The translations under genes and the position numbers were made by a program. The notes beneath the pieces are model-generated. The model did not search any database and had not been told where the DNA came from. It worked only from the letters and a program-made list of their open reading frames with translations. A stretch of 64,000 nt of DNA from Lysobacterales bacterium. Lineage in GTDB: Bacteria > Pseudomonadota > Gammaproteobacteria > Xanthomonadales > Xanthomonadaceae. This document shows, piece after piece, positions 1-10,701 of this stretch. Within the stretch, counting starts at the first letter, position 1; every line of letters begins with the position of its first letter. The stretch is from positions 62,001-126,000 of the forward strand of contig JADCRD010000002.1 in assembly GCA_014946745.1 (NCBI GenBank), given 5' to 3'.

Positions 1-715
1 TCAGATTGGCAAAGCCCTGCGGCGAGAACGGCAGGCCGATGTTGCCGGCCACCTGGGCGGTGGTGCCATCGCCCTCGTAGTGCTGGCCGGTCATGACTTC
101 CAGCGAGCCGCCTTCGCGGTCGGACTTCAGGTTGAAGTTGATGACGCCGGCGATGGCGTCCGAGCCGTACTGCGCGGCCGCGCCGTCACGCAGCACTTCG
201 ACCTGCGAGAGCGCGATCGACGGAAACACCGAGAGATCCGGGCCCTGCGAGCCGTCCGAGAGACCGCTGCCGAGAAAGGTGATCACCGCCGAACGGTGCC
301 GGCGCTTGCCGTTGACCAGCACCAGCGTGCTGTCCGGCGGCAGACCGCGCAGGTTGGCCGGGCGCACCAGGGTGGCGGCGTCGCTGATCGGCTGCTGGTT
401 GACGTTGAGCGAGGGCACCACGGTGCGGATCTGATCCAGCACGTCGGTCAGGCCCTGGTTGTGGAATTCTTCGCCGCTGATGATGTCGACCGGCACCGGC
501 GAGTTGGCCTCGCTGCGCGGCTGCTTGCGCGAGCCCAGCACCGAGATCACATCCAGCGCCTTGGCGTCTTCGGCTGCCGGCGCACTGTCCTGGGCGTGAG
601 CGGTCGCTGCCGGCAGCAGGGTCGCTGCGCCCGCGATGCAGCCGCTCATCAGGGCGAGACGCAGCGCGCCCGCCAAACGATGGGCACGCGGCCCACGTCG
701 ATACATGTTTTCCAT
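1..715 (-). CDS. TonB-dependent receptor, N-terminal part (runs off window)
   Basis: Outer-membrane active-transport receptor; the substrate cannot be told from this part. Translation from ATG at 715 gives a signal peptide (hydrophobic stretch around residues 14-35 ending in TAHAQ), then a plug domain with PVDIISGEEFHNQG, VPSLNVNQQP, LRGLPPDSTLVLVNGKRRHR and VLRDGAAAQYGSDAIAGVIN. That order is typical of TonB plug domains. The beta-barrel lies beyond base 1, so this is a 5' fragment of about 238 codons. A second in-frame ATG at 706 is an alternative start, and neither has a strong ribosome-binding site. No classic TonB box can be assigned with certainty. It is downstream of aceF, separated by two hairpins and about 365 bases, so it is probably a separate transcription unit. 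Confidence 0.9.
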   Translation of the reverse strand, partial: MENMYRRGPRAHRLAGALRLALMSGCIAGAATLLPAATAHAQDSAPAAEDAKALDVISVLGSRKQPRSEANSPVPVDIISGEEFHNQGLTDVLDQIRTVVPSLNVNQQPISDAATLVRPANLRGLPPDSTLVLVNGKRRHRSAVITFLGSGLSDGSQGPDLSVFPSIALSQVEVLRDGAAAQYGSDAIAGVINFNLKSDREGGSLEVMTGQHYEGDGTTAQVAGNIGLPFSPQGFANL

Positions 716-1021
716 CGGAGTTCCCCGCAGCTTGAGTGAGTGAAGCCTCCCCAGGCGAAGCACATCCACTGCGGCCGCTGCGGCCTGCGATACCCCCCGG
801 CATCGCCCTCGCCAGCCCTGTTCCGGGCCTTGCAGCCTTCGCGTGATGCACTCGCTCGGATGCCACCGCAGCGATGGCTTCATGCCGCTGCGGTCGCCCT
901 CGGGCGGCGTCATCACCGCGCGAGGGCGCGCCGAGTATGCCTATAGACATGCGTGATAGGGAACCGCCTCGCGAAGCACGCTGCCGGGACACGCACGGGC
1001 ACGACCGGCCCCACAAACGCA
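716..1021. other. Gap upstream of the TonB receptor
   Basis: About 300 bases between the aceF terminator and the receptor start. Open frames here look like chance products of high GC. The receptor promoter should lie here, but no convincing -35/-10 pair is visible. Confidence 0.4.
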
Positions 1022-1056
1022 CACGCCCGCACGGTCGGGGCGACCGTGCGGGCGTG
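1022..1056 (-). terminator. Hairpin downstream of aceF
   Basis: A perfect 15-bp stem (1022-1036 with 1042-1056) and a 5-base loop lie just after the aceF stop on the minus strand. The following sequence is only mildly T-rich. A second small hairpin (CGCCGCTG/CAGCGGCG, 1061-1080) sits between it and the stop codon. It probably ends or stabilises the aceF transcript. Confidence 0.65.
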
Positions 1057-1081
1057 CGGGCGCCGCTGCCAGCAGCGGCGT

Positions 1082-2422
1082 TTACAGCAGCAGGCGGCGG
1101 ATATCGCCCAGCTGCTTGGCGAAGAAGCTGGCAAAGCGCGCGGCTTCTGCGCCGTCGATGACGCGGTGGTCGTAGGAGAGCGACAGCGGCAGCATCAGCC
1201 TGGGCTCGAACTCGCGACCGTTCCACACCGGCCGCATCTCGCTCTTCGAGACGCCGAGAATGGCGACCTCGGGGGCGTTGATGATCGGCGTGAAGCTGGT
1301 GCCGCCGATGCCGCCCAGGCTGGAGATCGAGAAGCAGCCGCCCGACATGTCGGCCGGGCCGAGCTTCTTGTCGCGCGCCTTCTTCGAAATCTCGCCGAGT
1401 TCGGCCGCGAGCTGGAACAGGCCCTTGGTATCGGCGTCGCGGATCACCGGCACCACCAGGCCATCCGGCGTGTCGACCGCGATGCCGATGTGGAAGTACT
1501 TCTTGAACACCAGGTTCTCGCCGCTCTCATCCAGCGAGGCGTTGAAGCTGGGGAAGGCCTTCAGCGAGGCCACCGCCGCCTTGATCAGGAACACCAGCGG
1601 GGTGATCTTCTGGTTCGGGTTCTCCTCGCCCATCTTCTTGCGGAAAGCCTCCATCTCGCTGATGTCGGCCTGCTCGAACTGGGTGACGTGCGGGATCATC
1701 GCCCAGTTGCGCGCGAGGTTGGCGCCGGAGATCTTCTTAATGCGCGACAGCGGCTGGGTTTCCACCGCGCCGAACTTGGCGAAGTCGACCTTCGGCCAGG
1801 GCAGCAGGTTGAGGCCGTTGCCGCCGCCGCCCGCAGGGGCTGCAGCCGCGGGACGCGCCAGCGCCTGCTTGACGAAAGCGTTGACGTCCTCGCGGGTGAT
1901 CCGGCCCTTGCGGCCGCTGCCCGACACCTTGGCCAGATCGACGCCCAGCTCGCGTGCGTGCAGGCGCACGGCGGGGCTGGCGTGCGGCACGTTCTGCGGC
2001 AGCACGCTTTCGGCGCTGAAGCTGACCGGCGGACTGCGCGGCGCTTCGGCAGCGGCGGGCGCGGCAGGCGCTGGAGCTGCGGCCTTGACGGGCTCCGGCT
2101 TCGGCGCTTCGACCTTGGGCGCTTCAACCTTGGCAGGCGCCGGCGCTGCGGCTTTGGCCGGCGCGGGTGCAGCGGCACCGGCCTCATCGGCTTCGATCAG
2201 CGCGACAACCGAACCCTCCGAGAGGGTGTCGCCCAGCTTGACCTTGAGTTCCTTCACCACGCCGGCCACCGAGGACGGCACTTCCATGGTCGCTTTGTCC
2301 GATTCCAGCGTGACCAGGCCTTGGTCCTTGCTGACGCGATCCCCCACCGCGACCAACAGCTCGATCACGGGCACATCGGTGTGGCTGCCGATATCGGGAA
2401 CGCGCGCTTCAACGGTGGCCAT
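1082..2422 (-). CDS. aceF: Dihydrolipoamide acetyltransferase, E2 of pyruvate dehydrogenase
   Basis: E2 core of the pyruvate dehydrogenase complex: transfers the acetyl group from lipoamide to CoA. It has one N-terminal lipoyl domain with ESDKATMEV (lipoylated Lys near residue 43-45), a long Ala/Pro linker (about 85-130), an E3-binding domain (about 147-186, ending [13 protein letters not shown]) and a catalytic domain ending in [15 protein letters not shown], whose His and Asp are the active-site residues. The C-terminal GDIRRLLL resembles AceF rather than SucB. The start is placed at ATG 2422 because AAGGAG lies 5 bases upstream; a GTG two codons earlier overlaps that site. It has a single lipoyl domain where E. 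coli AceF has three. No aceE or lpd is next to it, which is unusual. Confidence 0.93.
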   Translation of the reverse strand: MATVEARVPDIGSHTDVPVIELLVAVGDRVSKDQGLVTLESDKATMEVPSSVAGVVKELKVKLGDTLSEGSVVALIEADEAGAAAPAPAKAAAPAPAKVEAPKVEAPKPEPVKAAAPAPAAPAAAEAPRSPPVSFSAESVLPQNVPHASPAVRLHARELGVDLAKVSGSGRKGRITREDVNAFVKQALARPAAAAPAGGGGNGLNLLPWPKVDFAKFGAVETQPLSRIKKISGANLARNWAMIPHVTQFEQADISEMEAFRKKMGEENPNQKITPLVFLIKAAVASLKAFPSFNASLDESGENLVFKKYFHIGIAVDTPDGLVVPVIRDADTKGLFQLAAELGEISKKARDKKLGPADMSGGCFSISSLGGIGGTSFTPIINAPEVAILGVSKSEMRPVWNGREFEPRLMLPLSLSYDHRVIDGAEAARFASFFAKQLGDIRRLLL

Positions 2423-2428
2423 GGACAC

Positions 2429-3211
2429 TCCTTCGGCTGTTCAGACGGGCCCGTATTGTGTCGGCGCATCCCCCGGTGATCCAGCCTGTTCGCGCCTGTA
2501 CGGTGCGGACTGCAAGTGGTTCGGCAGCGTCGCGTGCTCAGACAGACCGCGCAGGGGTTGCCCGAATCCGGACGCGCGCCTCGGCGCACTGTCCGCAAAG
2601 GCGGACAGCACGGGGCGGACGGACACTCGGCCCGAGTCGCAAACGCTTGATTTGCTTGGCGCGAAGGGCTTGGCACGGTTGCTGCTGAGCGCTATTCGAA
2701 ACCCCAGCGCGGAGCGCCGCCATGTTCGAATCGCTGATCCAAGTCCTGCACCAGCTGGCGCTGAACGCGCTGGGCCTGATCCTGACCCTGCTGAGCGGCG
2801 GCCTGCCGGCGAACGAGCCCGCCCACAGGCCCGCGCCCGAGCCGCCCGCACAGCGCGGTGCGCTGCTGCTCAGTGACCCGCGGCACGCTGCTGGCGCCCG
2901 CTGCGGCCTGCTCCGGGCCGCGCGGAGCCGGATCGCGTTCGAAGACCACACTTGAGATGGTGTTTCGGCGCGGCCCACACCGGGCCGGCGCCGAAGCCGG
3001 TTTCCACCGCGGTCGCAGGACGCGACCTGCGGCGAGGCCCCAAACGCCTTGCCGCCCACGGATGGGCCGCCGCCGGAACTGCGGCGCGACAGAGGACGTC
3101 GATTGCCTTGATGGCAATGCACCGGAAGGCGCCGCCCTGGATGGGCGGCGCGCAGCAGCACCCCGAACCCGGGCAAGGAGGCCCGGGGCGGATTCACCCG
3201 CCAGAGCGGCG
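2429..3211. other. Gap between aceF and the purD-side repeats
   Basis: About 780 bases with no recognisable conserved gene apart from one possible small ORF (2722-2955). The aceF promoter should lie at its left end. The rest looks like degenerate GC-rich spacer. Confidence 0.4.
2722..2955 (+). CDS. Possible small membrane protein (unknown)
   Basis: A 77-codon frame beginning MFESLIQVLHQLALNALGL, with a hydrophobic N-terminal helix (about residues 5-25) followed by a Pro/Ala-rich tail. GGAG lies 7 bases before the ATG, and the first 40 codons show the strong third-position GC of genes in this window. The C-terminal half looks less gene-like. No family is recognised. It is opposite in strand to its neighbours and could be a chance frame. 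Confidence 0.3.
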   Translation: MFESLIQVLHQLALNALGLILTLLSGGLPANEPAHRPAPEPPAQRGALLLSDPRHAAGARCGLLRAARSRIAFEDHT

Positions 3212-3490
3212 GATGACGCGTCTCGCAGGTTTCGCTGTGGACCGGGGCGAGGGTTGGGCTTCGCTTCGATGTGGACCGGGGCGAGGGTCGCGCTTCGGTG
3301 GGTCAAGACCCACCCTATGGGCTCCATGGGCGATGACGCGTGTCGCCGGTTTCGATGTGGACCGGGGCGAGGGTCGGGCTTCGGTGGGTCAAGACCCACC
3401 CTATGGGCTCCCTGGGCGATGACGCGTGTCGCGGGTTTCAATGTGAGCCGCGGCGAGGGTCGCGCGCGGGTGGGTCAAGACCCACCCAAT
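3212..3490. repeat. 86-bp tandem array carrying the GGTGGGTCAAGACCCACC palindrome
   Basis: GATGACGCG recurs at 3212, 3332 and 3418. The last two units are 86 bases apart; the first is 120, because a 34-base segment (GTGGACCGGGGCGAGGGT) is duplicated inside it. Each unit ends in the palindrome: 3297-3320, 3383-3406 and 3469-3486. The last copy overlaps the 3' end of purD. Confidence 0.85.
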
Positions 3491-4773
3491 TCGCGCTCGC
3501 GTGCGATTGCCCGGTAGCCGATGTCGCGCCGGTAGAAGCCGCCCTCGAAACGGATGCCGCGCGCCACGCCATAGGCGCGCTCCGCCGCCTCGGCCACGGT
3601 GGCGCCGAGCGCGCAGACGGTCAGCACGCGGCCGCCTGAGCTCAGCACGCGGCCTTCGGATTCCACCGTTCCGGAATGGAACACCTGGGCATCCAACGGC
3701 AGCGTGTTGTCGAGGCCGTGGAGCTCGTCGCCGCTGCGCGGGCGCGCCGGATAGCCGCCGGCTGCCATCACCACGCCCAGCGAGGGTCGCGGGTCCCAGT
3801 CGACCTGGATCTGATCGAGTCGCGCATCGAGCGCGGCTTCGACCAGCTCAACCAGATCCGAGCGCAGGCGCAGCATGATGGGCTGGGTTTCGGGGTCGCC
3901 GAAGCGTACGTTGAACTCCAGCACCTTGGGCGCGCCGGTCGCGTCGATCATCACGCCGGCATAGAGGAAGCCGGTGAAGGGCGCGCCTTCGGCGGCCATC
4001 GCTGCCAGCGTTGGCTCGATCACCTCGCGACGGATGCGCGCATCGACCTCGGGCGTGACCACCGGCGCCGGCGAGTAGGCGCCCATGCCGCCGGTGTTGG
4101 GGCCGAGATCGCCCTCGTCGCGGCGCTTGTGATCCTGCGAGGTCGCCATCGGCTGGTAGTGCCGGCCGTCGCAGAGCGCGATGTAGCTGGCTTCCTCACC
4201 TTCGAGGAACTCTTCGATCACCACGCGTGCAGATGCCTCGCCCAGCGAGTGTGCGCCGAGCATGTCGTGCAGGGCCTGCTCGGCATCCGCCAGCGTCAGC
4301 GCAACCACCACGCCCTTGCCGGCGGCCAGCCCATCGGCCTTGACCACGATCGGTGCGCCCACCTTGTGCAGATAGGCCAGCGCGGGTTTCAGCTCGGTGA
4401 ACACGCCGTAGTGCGCGGTGGGGATGTTGTGGCGCGCCAGGAAATCCTTGGCAAACGCCTTGCTGCCCTCGAGCTGGGCGGCGATGCGCTTCGGGCCGAA
4501 GCAGCGCAGGCCGGCGGCGCTGAAGCGGTCGACCACGCCCGCCACCAGCGGGGCTTCAGGGCCGACCACCGTCAAGCCCACGCCCTCGTCCTGCGCGAGC
4601 TTCAGCAGGCCGTCGATATCGGTCGCCGACACCGCCACGTTGCGGCAGCGCGGCGCGCGCGCGGTGCCGGCATTGCCGGGTGCGACCAGCACTTCGCTGA
4701 CCTTGGGCGACTGCGCCAGCTTCCAGGCCAGCGCGTGTTCGCGGCCACCGCCGCCGATTACCAGAACTTTCAT
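3475..4773 (-). CDS. purD: Phosphoribosylamine-glycine ligase
   Basis: GARS, the ATP-grasp enzyme joining glycine to phosphoribosylamine in step 2 of purine synthesis. At 432 residues it is the usual length. It starts with [17 protein letters not shown] and holds the family signature [22 protein letters not shown] lies 6-7 bases upstream of the ATG. Oddly, the last codons (ELGGS then TGA) are provided by a copy of the intergenic palindrome, so the repeat has replaced or defined the natural C-terminus. It lies downstream of purH on the same strand, separated by 232 bases of repeat-derived sequence. Confidence 0.96.
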   Translation of the reverse strand: MKVLVIGGGGREHALAWKLAQSPKVSEVLVAPGNAGTARAPRCRNVAVSATDIDGLLKLAQDEGVGLTVVGPEAPLVAGVVDRFSAAGLRCFGPKRIAAQLEGSKAFAKDFLARHNIPTAHYGVFTELKPALAYLHKVGAPIVVKADGLAAGKGVVVALTLADAEQALHDMLGAHSLGEASARVVIEEFLEGEEASYIALCDGRHYQPMATSQDHKRRDEGDLGPNTGGMGAYSPAPVVTPEVDARIRREVIEPTLAAMAAEGAPFTGFLYAGVMIDATGAPKVLEFNVRFGDPETQPIMLRLRSDLVELVEAALDARLDQIQVDWDPRPSLGVVMAAGGYPARPRSGDELHGLDNTLPLDAQVFHSGTVESEGRVLSSGGRVLTVCALGATVAEAAERAYGVARGIRFEGGFYRRDIGYRAIARERELGGS

Positions 4774-4830
4774 GCCGCTCTCCTCAAGTGCGAATCAGTG
4801 TGGGCGCGAGACCCGTGCTCGACGCGTTGC

Positions 4831-4940
4831 TCCCCTCTCCCCTTGAGCGAAGCGCAGGAGAGTGCTTGTTGGCTGCCGGTGGCAGCCAACGCTCTCCGAA
4901 GCCCGAGCGAGGCGAAGGTGGGTCGGGGGAGAGGGGTGGA
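4831..4940. repeat. CCCTCTCC-type inverted repeat between purH and purD
   Basis: CCCCTCTCCCC and GGGGGAGAGGGG flank a hairpin whose core is GTTGGCTGCC (4868-4877) pairing with GGCAGCCAAC (4881-4890). It is extended by GGAGAG (4857-4862) with CTCTCC (4892-4897). The CTCTCC motif recurs at 63444-63676. It may act as an attenuator or stabiliser between purH and purD. Confidence 0.6.
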
Positions 4941-5005
4941 ACGCTTGCGCCAAGTCCGCCCCTTCTCCCGAACCCATCTTCCCGCCAGGAAGATGGGCCC
5001 AAAGC

Positions 5006-6577
5006 TCAGTGCCGGAAATGCCGCCGATCGGTGAACACCATCGCCATGCCGTGCTCATCCGCAGCCGCGATGACTTCGGCATCGCGCATCGAGCCGCCCG
5101 GCTGGATCACCGCAGCGATGCCGGCCGCGGCTGCCGCATCGATGCCATCGCGGAACGGAAAGAACGCGTCCGAGGCCATCACCGAACCCGGCACGACAAG
5201 GCCGGCTTCTTCCGCTTTGAGTCCAGCAATTTTCGCGCTTACCACCCGGCTCATCTGGCCGGCGCCGATGCCGATGCTGCGCAGGTCGCGCGCATAGACG
5301 ATGGCGTTCGACTTGACGTACATCGCCACCTTCCAGGCAAACAGCAGGTCGGCCAGCTGCTTCGCCTCTGGCTGCTTCTTCGTGACGCAGCGCAGGTCGG
5401 TGACGGTGAGCGCGTCGGTATCGGCGTCCTGCACCAGCAGGCCGCCGTTGATGCGCTTGTATTCGAGGCCCATCGCCGCGCCGCCGAGATCACCGCAGGC
5501 CAGCACGCGCACGTTGGGCTTCTTCTTGAACTCGGCCAGCGCGGCTTCGTCGACGTTCGGCGCGATCACCACTTCGACGAACTGGCGACGCAGGATCTCG
5601 GCCGCGGTGGCGGCGTCAAGGTCGCGGTTGAAGGCGATGATGCCGCCGAAGGCCGAGGTCGGATCGGTCGCATAAGCCAGGTCATAGGCGGCGCCGAGCG
5701 AGGCCGCCACGGCCACGCCGCAGGGATTGGCGTGCTTGACGATCACGCAGGCCGGCGCCTCGAACTGGCGCACGCATTCAAGCGCGGCGTCGGCGTCGGC
5801 GAGGTTGTTGTAGGACAGCTCCTTGCCCTGCAGGAAGCGCGCCGTCGCGACGCGGCCTGCGCCAGCGTTCGGCTCCAGATACAGCGCGCCGCGCTGGTGC
5901 GGGTTCTCGCCGTAGCGCAGGCTGGCCGCGTGCTTGAGCGAGAGGTGCAGGGTGCTCGGCCACTCGGCGGGTGCGGCCACATCGGCCGCGCGAGGCGACA
6001 GCCACTCGGCGATGCGGCCGTCGTAGTGCGCGGTGTGGGCATAGGTCTTGGCGGCGAGTTCGCGGCGCAGCGCGGCCTCGGTGCCGCCGGCGAGCAGCGC
6101 GGCTTCGATGCGCGCGTAGTCGGCCGGATCCACCACCACGCTCACCCGCGCGTGGTTCTTGGCGGCCGCGCGCAGCATCGCCGGGCCACCGATGTCGATG
6201 TTCTCGACCGCATCCTCGTAGCTGCAGTCGGGCCTGGCCACGGTGGCTTCGAACGGATACAGGTTCACCACCAGCAGGTCGATCGGCGCGATGCCGTGTT
6301 GGGCCATGACCTCCGCATCGATGGCCTCGCGCCCCAGCAGACCGCCGTGCACGCGCGGGTGCAGGGTTTTGACGCGGCCGTCCATGATCTCGGGGAAGCC
6401 GGTGAGCTCGGACACATCGCGAACGCTGAGCCCGGCCTCGCGCAGGGCGCGCGCGGTGCCGCCGGTAGACAGCAGTTCAACGCCGGTCTTGGCCAGCGCC
6501 TGGGCCAGCGGAATCAGCCCGGTCTTGTCGGACACGGAAATGAGCGCACGGCGGATCGGTTGCAGCGAAGCAGTCAT
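5006..6577 (-). CDS. purH: Bifunctional AICAR transformylase / IMP cyclohydrolase
   Basis: Catalyses the last two steps of IMP synthesis. The 523 residues match the family length. The N-terminal cyclohydrolase (MGS-like) domain begins [20 protein letters not shown] and includes [11 protein letters not shown]. The C-terminal transformylase domain contains the characteristic [15 protein letters not shown], and the protein ends in a short FTDRRHFRH. It is followed by purD and preceded by fis on the same strand, with 84 bases between purH and fis. The fis-purH-purD order is, from memory, typical of xanthomonads. Confidence 0.97.
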   Translation of the reverse strand: MTASLQPIRRALISVSDKTGLIPLAQALAKTGVELLSTGGTARALREAGLSVRDVSELTGFPEIMDGRVKTLHPRVHGGLLGREAIDAEVMAQHGIAPIDLLVVNLYPFEATVARPDCSYEDAVENIDIGGPAMLRAAAKNHARVSVVVDPADYARIEAALLAGGTEAALRRELAAKTYAHTAHYDGRIAEWLSPRAADVAAPAEWPSTLHLSLKHAASLRYGENPHQRGALYLEPNAGAGRVATARFLQGKELSYNNLADADAALECVRQFEAPACVIVKHANPCGVAVAASLGAAYDLAYATDPTSAFGGIIAFNRDLDAATAAEILRRQFVEVVIAPNVDEAALAEFKKKPNVRVLACGDLGGAAMGLEYKRINGGLLVQDADTDALTVTDLRCVTKKQPEAKQLADLLFAWKVAMYVKSNAIVYARDLRSIGIGAGQMSRVVSAKIAGLKAEEAGLVVPGSVMASDAFFPFRDGIDAAAAAGIAAVIQPGGSMRDAEVIAAADEHGMAMVFTDRRHFRH

Positions 6578-6661
6578 CGGTGGACTCGGCGGAAGGGAAA
6601 GGCGGGGGACCTTCGCGCCGCACCTCGATCGCGCAGCGCGTGAGGTGGAATCTGTCTGCTG

Positions 6662-6967
6662 TCAGGCCAGCCCGTATTGGCGCAGCTTCTTGCGCAAGGT
6701 GGCCCGGTTGATGCCCAGCACTTCGGCGGCGCGGACCTGCTTGCCTTCGCAGTGGCGCATCACCTCGGCCAGCATCGGCGCTTCGACCTCGGCCATCAGC
6801 AGGGCGAACAGGTCGCCGTTGGCGTGGTCGTCCATGTCGGTGAGGTAGCGGGCCACCGCGCGCGAGACCGCGCTGCGCAGCGGCGAACCGCTGGTGCCAT
6901 CGATCTCGACCGCTGCGTCCTGTCCGCTGACCGGGGTGGATTCGTTGCGCAGGGCGAGAAGGTTCAC
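6662..6967 (-). CDS. fis: Fis-type DNA-binding protein
   Basis: Nucleoid-associated dimeric DNA-bending protein that regulates rRNA and growth genes and site-specific recombination. The 101 residues are close to the E. coli length of 98. The C-terminal helix-turn-helix is strongly conserved (EVMRHCEGKQVRAAEVLGIN, then RATLRKKLRQYGLA). A variable N-terminus precedes the dimerisation helices (SAVSRAVARYLTDM). It sits upstream of purH-purD on the same strand. The dusB partner seen in enterobacteria is absent. Confidence 0.93.
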   Translation of the reverse strand: MNLLALRNESTPVSGQDAAVEIDGTSGSPLRSAVSRAVARYLTDMDDHANGDLFALLMAEVEAPMLAEVMRHCEGKQVRAAEVLGINRATLRKKLRQYGLA

Positions 6968-7145
6968 GGGCGGGCTCCAGCAGCGTCACTCGACACAATC
7001 GCCTGAGCACCCGGCCGCGGAGCGCGCGTGGGCAATGCAGGGTGGTCGTGGGGGCCGAGGATTCTAGCAAGAGGAAATCGTCTTGGAAGAGCCCTTCCTG
7101 CGATGTCCCGCCAATGTCCACTCCAGCGCGCGTCGGCATACGAAT

Positions 7146-7174
7146 GCAAAGGGCGCCGCCAGGGCGCCCTTTGC
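7146..7174 (-). terminator. Hairpin between aceA and fis
   Basis: GCAAAGGGCGCC (7146-7157) pairs perfectly with GGCGCCCTTTGC (7163-7174) across a 5-base loop. No long T-run follows on either strand, but the position, about 170 bases past the aceA stop, suits a transcript end. Confidence 0.5.
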
Positions 7175-7285
7175 CTTGCGTTTCAGATGGATGGCGAAGC
7201 GTGCTGCAGGCGATTCGAGAGCTGCGATGCGAGTTTCGACACGGCTGAAGAATTCAAGCTTGCGGCGCGCGATGCGGGCAGTGCT

Positions 7286-7318
7286 CGCGGATCACGCTCG
7301 CGATGGACGTGATCCGCG
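7286..7318 (-). terminator. Inverted repeat just after the aceA stop
   Basis: CGCGGATCACG (7286-7296) and CGTGATCCGCG (7308-7318) form an 11-bp stem with an 11-base loop, about 24 bases past the aceA stop codon. It may be a terminator or a 3'-end stabilising hairpin. Confidence 0.5.
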
Positions 7319-7341
7319 TGGCCTGCGGTCTGCGGATGGCC

Positions 7342-8646
7342 TCAGGCCGCATCGCGCTTCGCGCCCTCGTGGAACTGCTCTTCTTCCGTGGAACCCTTGA
7401 GCGCCGTGGTCGAGCTCTGGCCGCCTTGGATGGTCTGGGTCACCGCATCGAAGTAACCCGTACCCACTTCGCGCTGGTGCTTGACCGCGGTGAAGCCGCG
7501 ATCGGCGGCGGCGAACTCGGCCTCCTGCAACTCGACGAAGGCGCTCATTTGATGGCGGGCGTAGCCGTAGGCCAGGTTGAACATCGAGTAGTTCAGGCTG
7601 TGGAAGCCGGCGAGCGTAATGAACTGGAACTTGTAGCCGTAGGAGGCGATTTCCTTCTGGAACTTCGCGATCGTGGCGTCGTCGAGGTTCTTCTTCCAGT
7701 TGAAGCTGGGCGAGCAGTTGTAGGCCAGCATCTTGCCGGGGAACTTGGCGTGGATGGCCGCGGCGAACTTACGCGCGAACTCGAGATCGGGCTTGCCGGT
7801 CTCGCACCAGACCAGGTCCGCATAGGGCGCATACGCGAGACCGCGGCTGATCGCCTGGTCCAGACCGTTGTTCGTCTTGTAGAAGCCTTCGACGGTGCGT
7901 TCGCCGGTGGTGAAGGGGCGGTCGTTCGAATCGATGTCCGAGGTCAGCAGATCAGCGGCTTCAGCATCGGTGCGGGCGACGATGAGGGTGGGCACGCCCA
8001 TGATGTCGGCGGCCAGACGCGCGGCGTTCAACTTCTCGACCGCCTCGCGGGTCGGCACCAGCACCTTGCCGCCCATGTGGCCGCACTTCTTGACCGAGGC
8101 CAGCTGGTCCTCGAAGTGCACGCCGGCGGCGCCGGCTTCGATCATCGCCTTCATCAGCTCGAAGGCGTTCAGCACGCCGCCAAAGCCGGCCTCGGCATCG
8201 GCCACGATCGGCGCGAACCAGTCGATGTCGTCCTTGCCTTCGGCGTGGTGCAGCTGGTCGGCGCGCGCCAGGCAGTTGTTAATGCGCTTGACCACCTGCG
8301 GCACCGAGTTCGCCGGATACAGGCTCTGGTCGGGGTACATCTCGCCGGCGATGTTGGCGTCCGCCGCGACCTGCCAGCCCGACAGATAGATCGCCTGCAG
8401 ACCGGCCTTGACCTGCTGCATGGCCTGGTTGCCGGTGAGCGCGCCCAGCGCATTGACGAAGGGCATCTCGTGCAGCTGGCGCCACAGGCGCTCCGCGCCG
8501 CGACGGGCCAGCGAGTGCTCGATGTGCACGGTGCCGCGCAGGCGCACGACGTCAGCGGCGCTGTAGTTGCGGGTGATGCCCTTCCAGCGCGGGTTGGTGT
8601 CCCAGTCGCGCTGGAGCTCTTCGGCGGTCGGCAGGTGGTGGCTCAT
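7342..8646 (-). CDS. aceA: Isocitrate lyase
   Basis: First enzyme of the glyoxylate shunt: splits isocitrate to glyoxylate and succinate. The 434 residues match E. coli AceA. The catalytic signature KKCGHMGG is intact, with Cys near residue 188. Other family segments are [34 protein letters not shown] and [12 protein letters not shown]. It is 51 bases downstream of aceB on the same strand, so the two probably form an aceBA operon. No aceK follows. Confidence 0.97.
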   Translation of the reverse strand: MSHHLPTAEELQRDWDTNPRWKGITRNYSAADVVRLRGTVHIEHSLARRGAERLWRQLHEMPFVNALGALTGNQAMQQVKAGLQAIYLSGWQVAADANIAGEMYPDQSLYPANSVPQVVKRINNCLARADQLHHAEGKDDIDWFAPIVADAEAGFGGVLNAFELMKAMIEAGAAGVHFEDQLASVKKCGHMGGKVLVPTREAVEKLNAARLAADIMGVPTLIVARTDAEAADLLTSDIDSNDRPFTTGERTVEGFYKTNNGLDQAISRGLAYAPYADLVWCETGKPDLEFARKFAAAIHAKFPGKMLAYNCSPSFNWKKNLDDATIAKFQKEIASYGYKFQFITLAGFHSLNYSMFNLAYGYARHQMSAFVELQEAEFAAADRGFTAVKHQREVGTGYFDAVTQTIQGGQSSTTALKGSTEEEQFHEGAKRDAA

Positions 8647-8697
8647 GGCGGTGTCCTTGTGGTGTTCGCGGGGTCGGGGGTGTCGAAGCGGTGCAGC

Positions 8698-10296
<1,599 letters not shown>

Positions 10297-10371
10297 GGCC
10301 ATGCTCCGGCGTATCGGGGCGTTTGACCTTATGGCGCAGCGCAGCGTTTGCATAAGCAAATGTTTCAATGC

Positions 10372-10390
10372 TTTGGATTATCAATCCAAA
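10372..10390. promoter_or_regulatory. Palindromic operator-like site upstream of aceB
   Basis: TTTGGATT-ATC-AATCCAAA is a perfect 8+8 palindrome in an unusually AT-rich patch about 75 bases upstream of the aceB start. A second small inverted repeat, TTTGC-ATAA-GCAAA, is at 10347-10360. The core TGGA-N7-TCCA has the length and outer bases of the E. coli IclR box, which controls aceBAK. No regulator gene is nearby, so the identity of any binder is a guess. Confidence 0.45.
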
Positions 10391-10701
10391 TACTGCGTCG
10401 TCATATCCTGTTGGGCCTTTGGCAATCAGGCGCTTAGCGGCGACTCCGGGGCGCTCCGGCCCACCGAATGAGGCGCGCCCTGCGGCGATTACGTCGCATG
10501 GAGCCACATCCGCCCCCCAGCAGGCCGAGCGCGCGAGACCGCCGCGGCCCGGCTGGGAAGCGGTCGACGCGGATCGAGGCACAGCGCAGCGCGCGAATTC
10601 AAGCCGGCCGGGCGCGCCGGAAACAGCAGAGTCCGCCGGGCGGCTGCCGCCACGAGCGTCCACGGGCGGCCGCCGCAGGTGGACGTGTCTGTGAGAGGCA
10701 T
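10391..10701. other. Gap between aceB and the delta-60 protein gene
   Basis: About 310 bases. Beyond the operator-like palindrome next to aceB, no gene, tRNA or clear repeat is seen. Confidence 0.4.

Larger units (their letters stand above)
6968..7341. other. Gap between aceA and fis
   Basis: About 370 bases containing two strong inverted repeats (7146-7174 and 7286-7318) and presumably the fis promoter. No gene is seen. Confidence 0.5.

Noticed and set aside
3232-3490. The regular tandem units were considered as a CRISPR array.
   Set aside because: The units are 86 bases with no unique spacers, the repeat part is a palindrome inside a longer duplicated block, and no cas gene is present.
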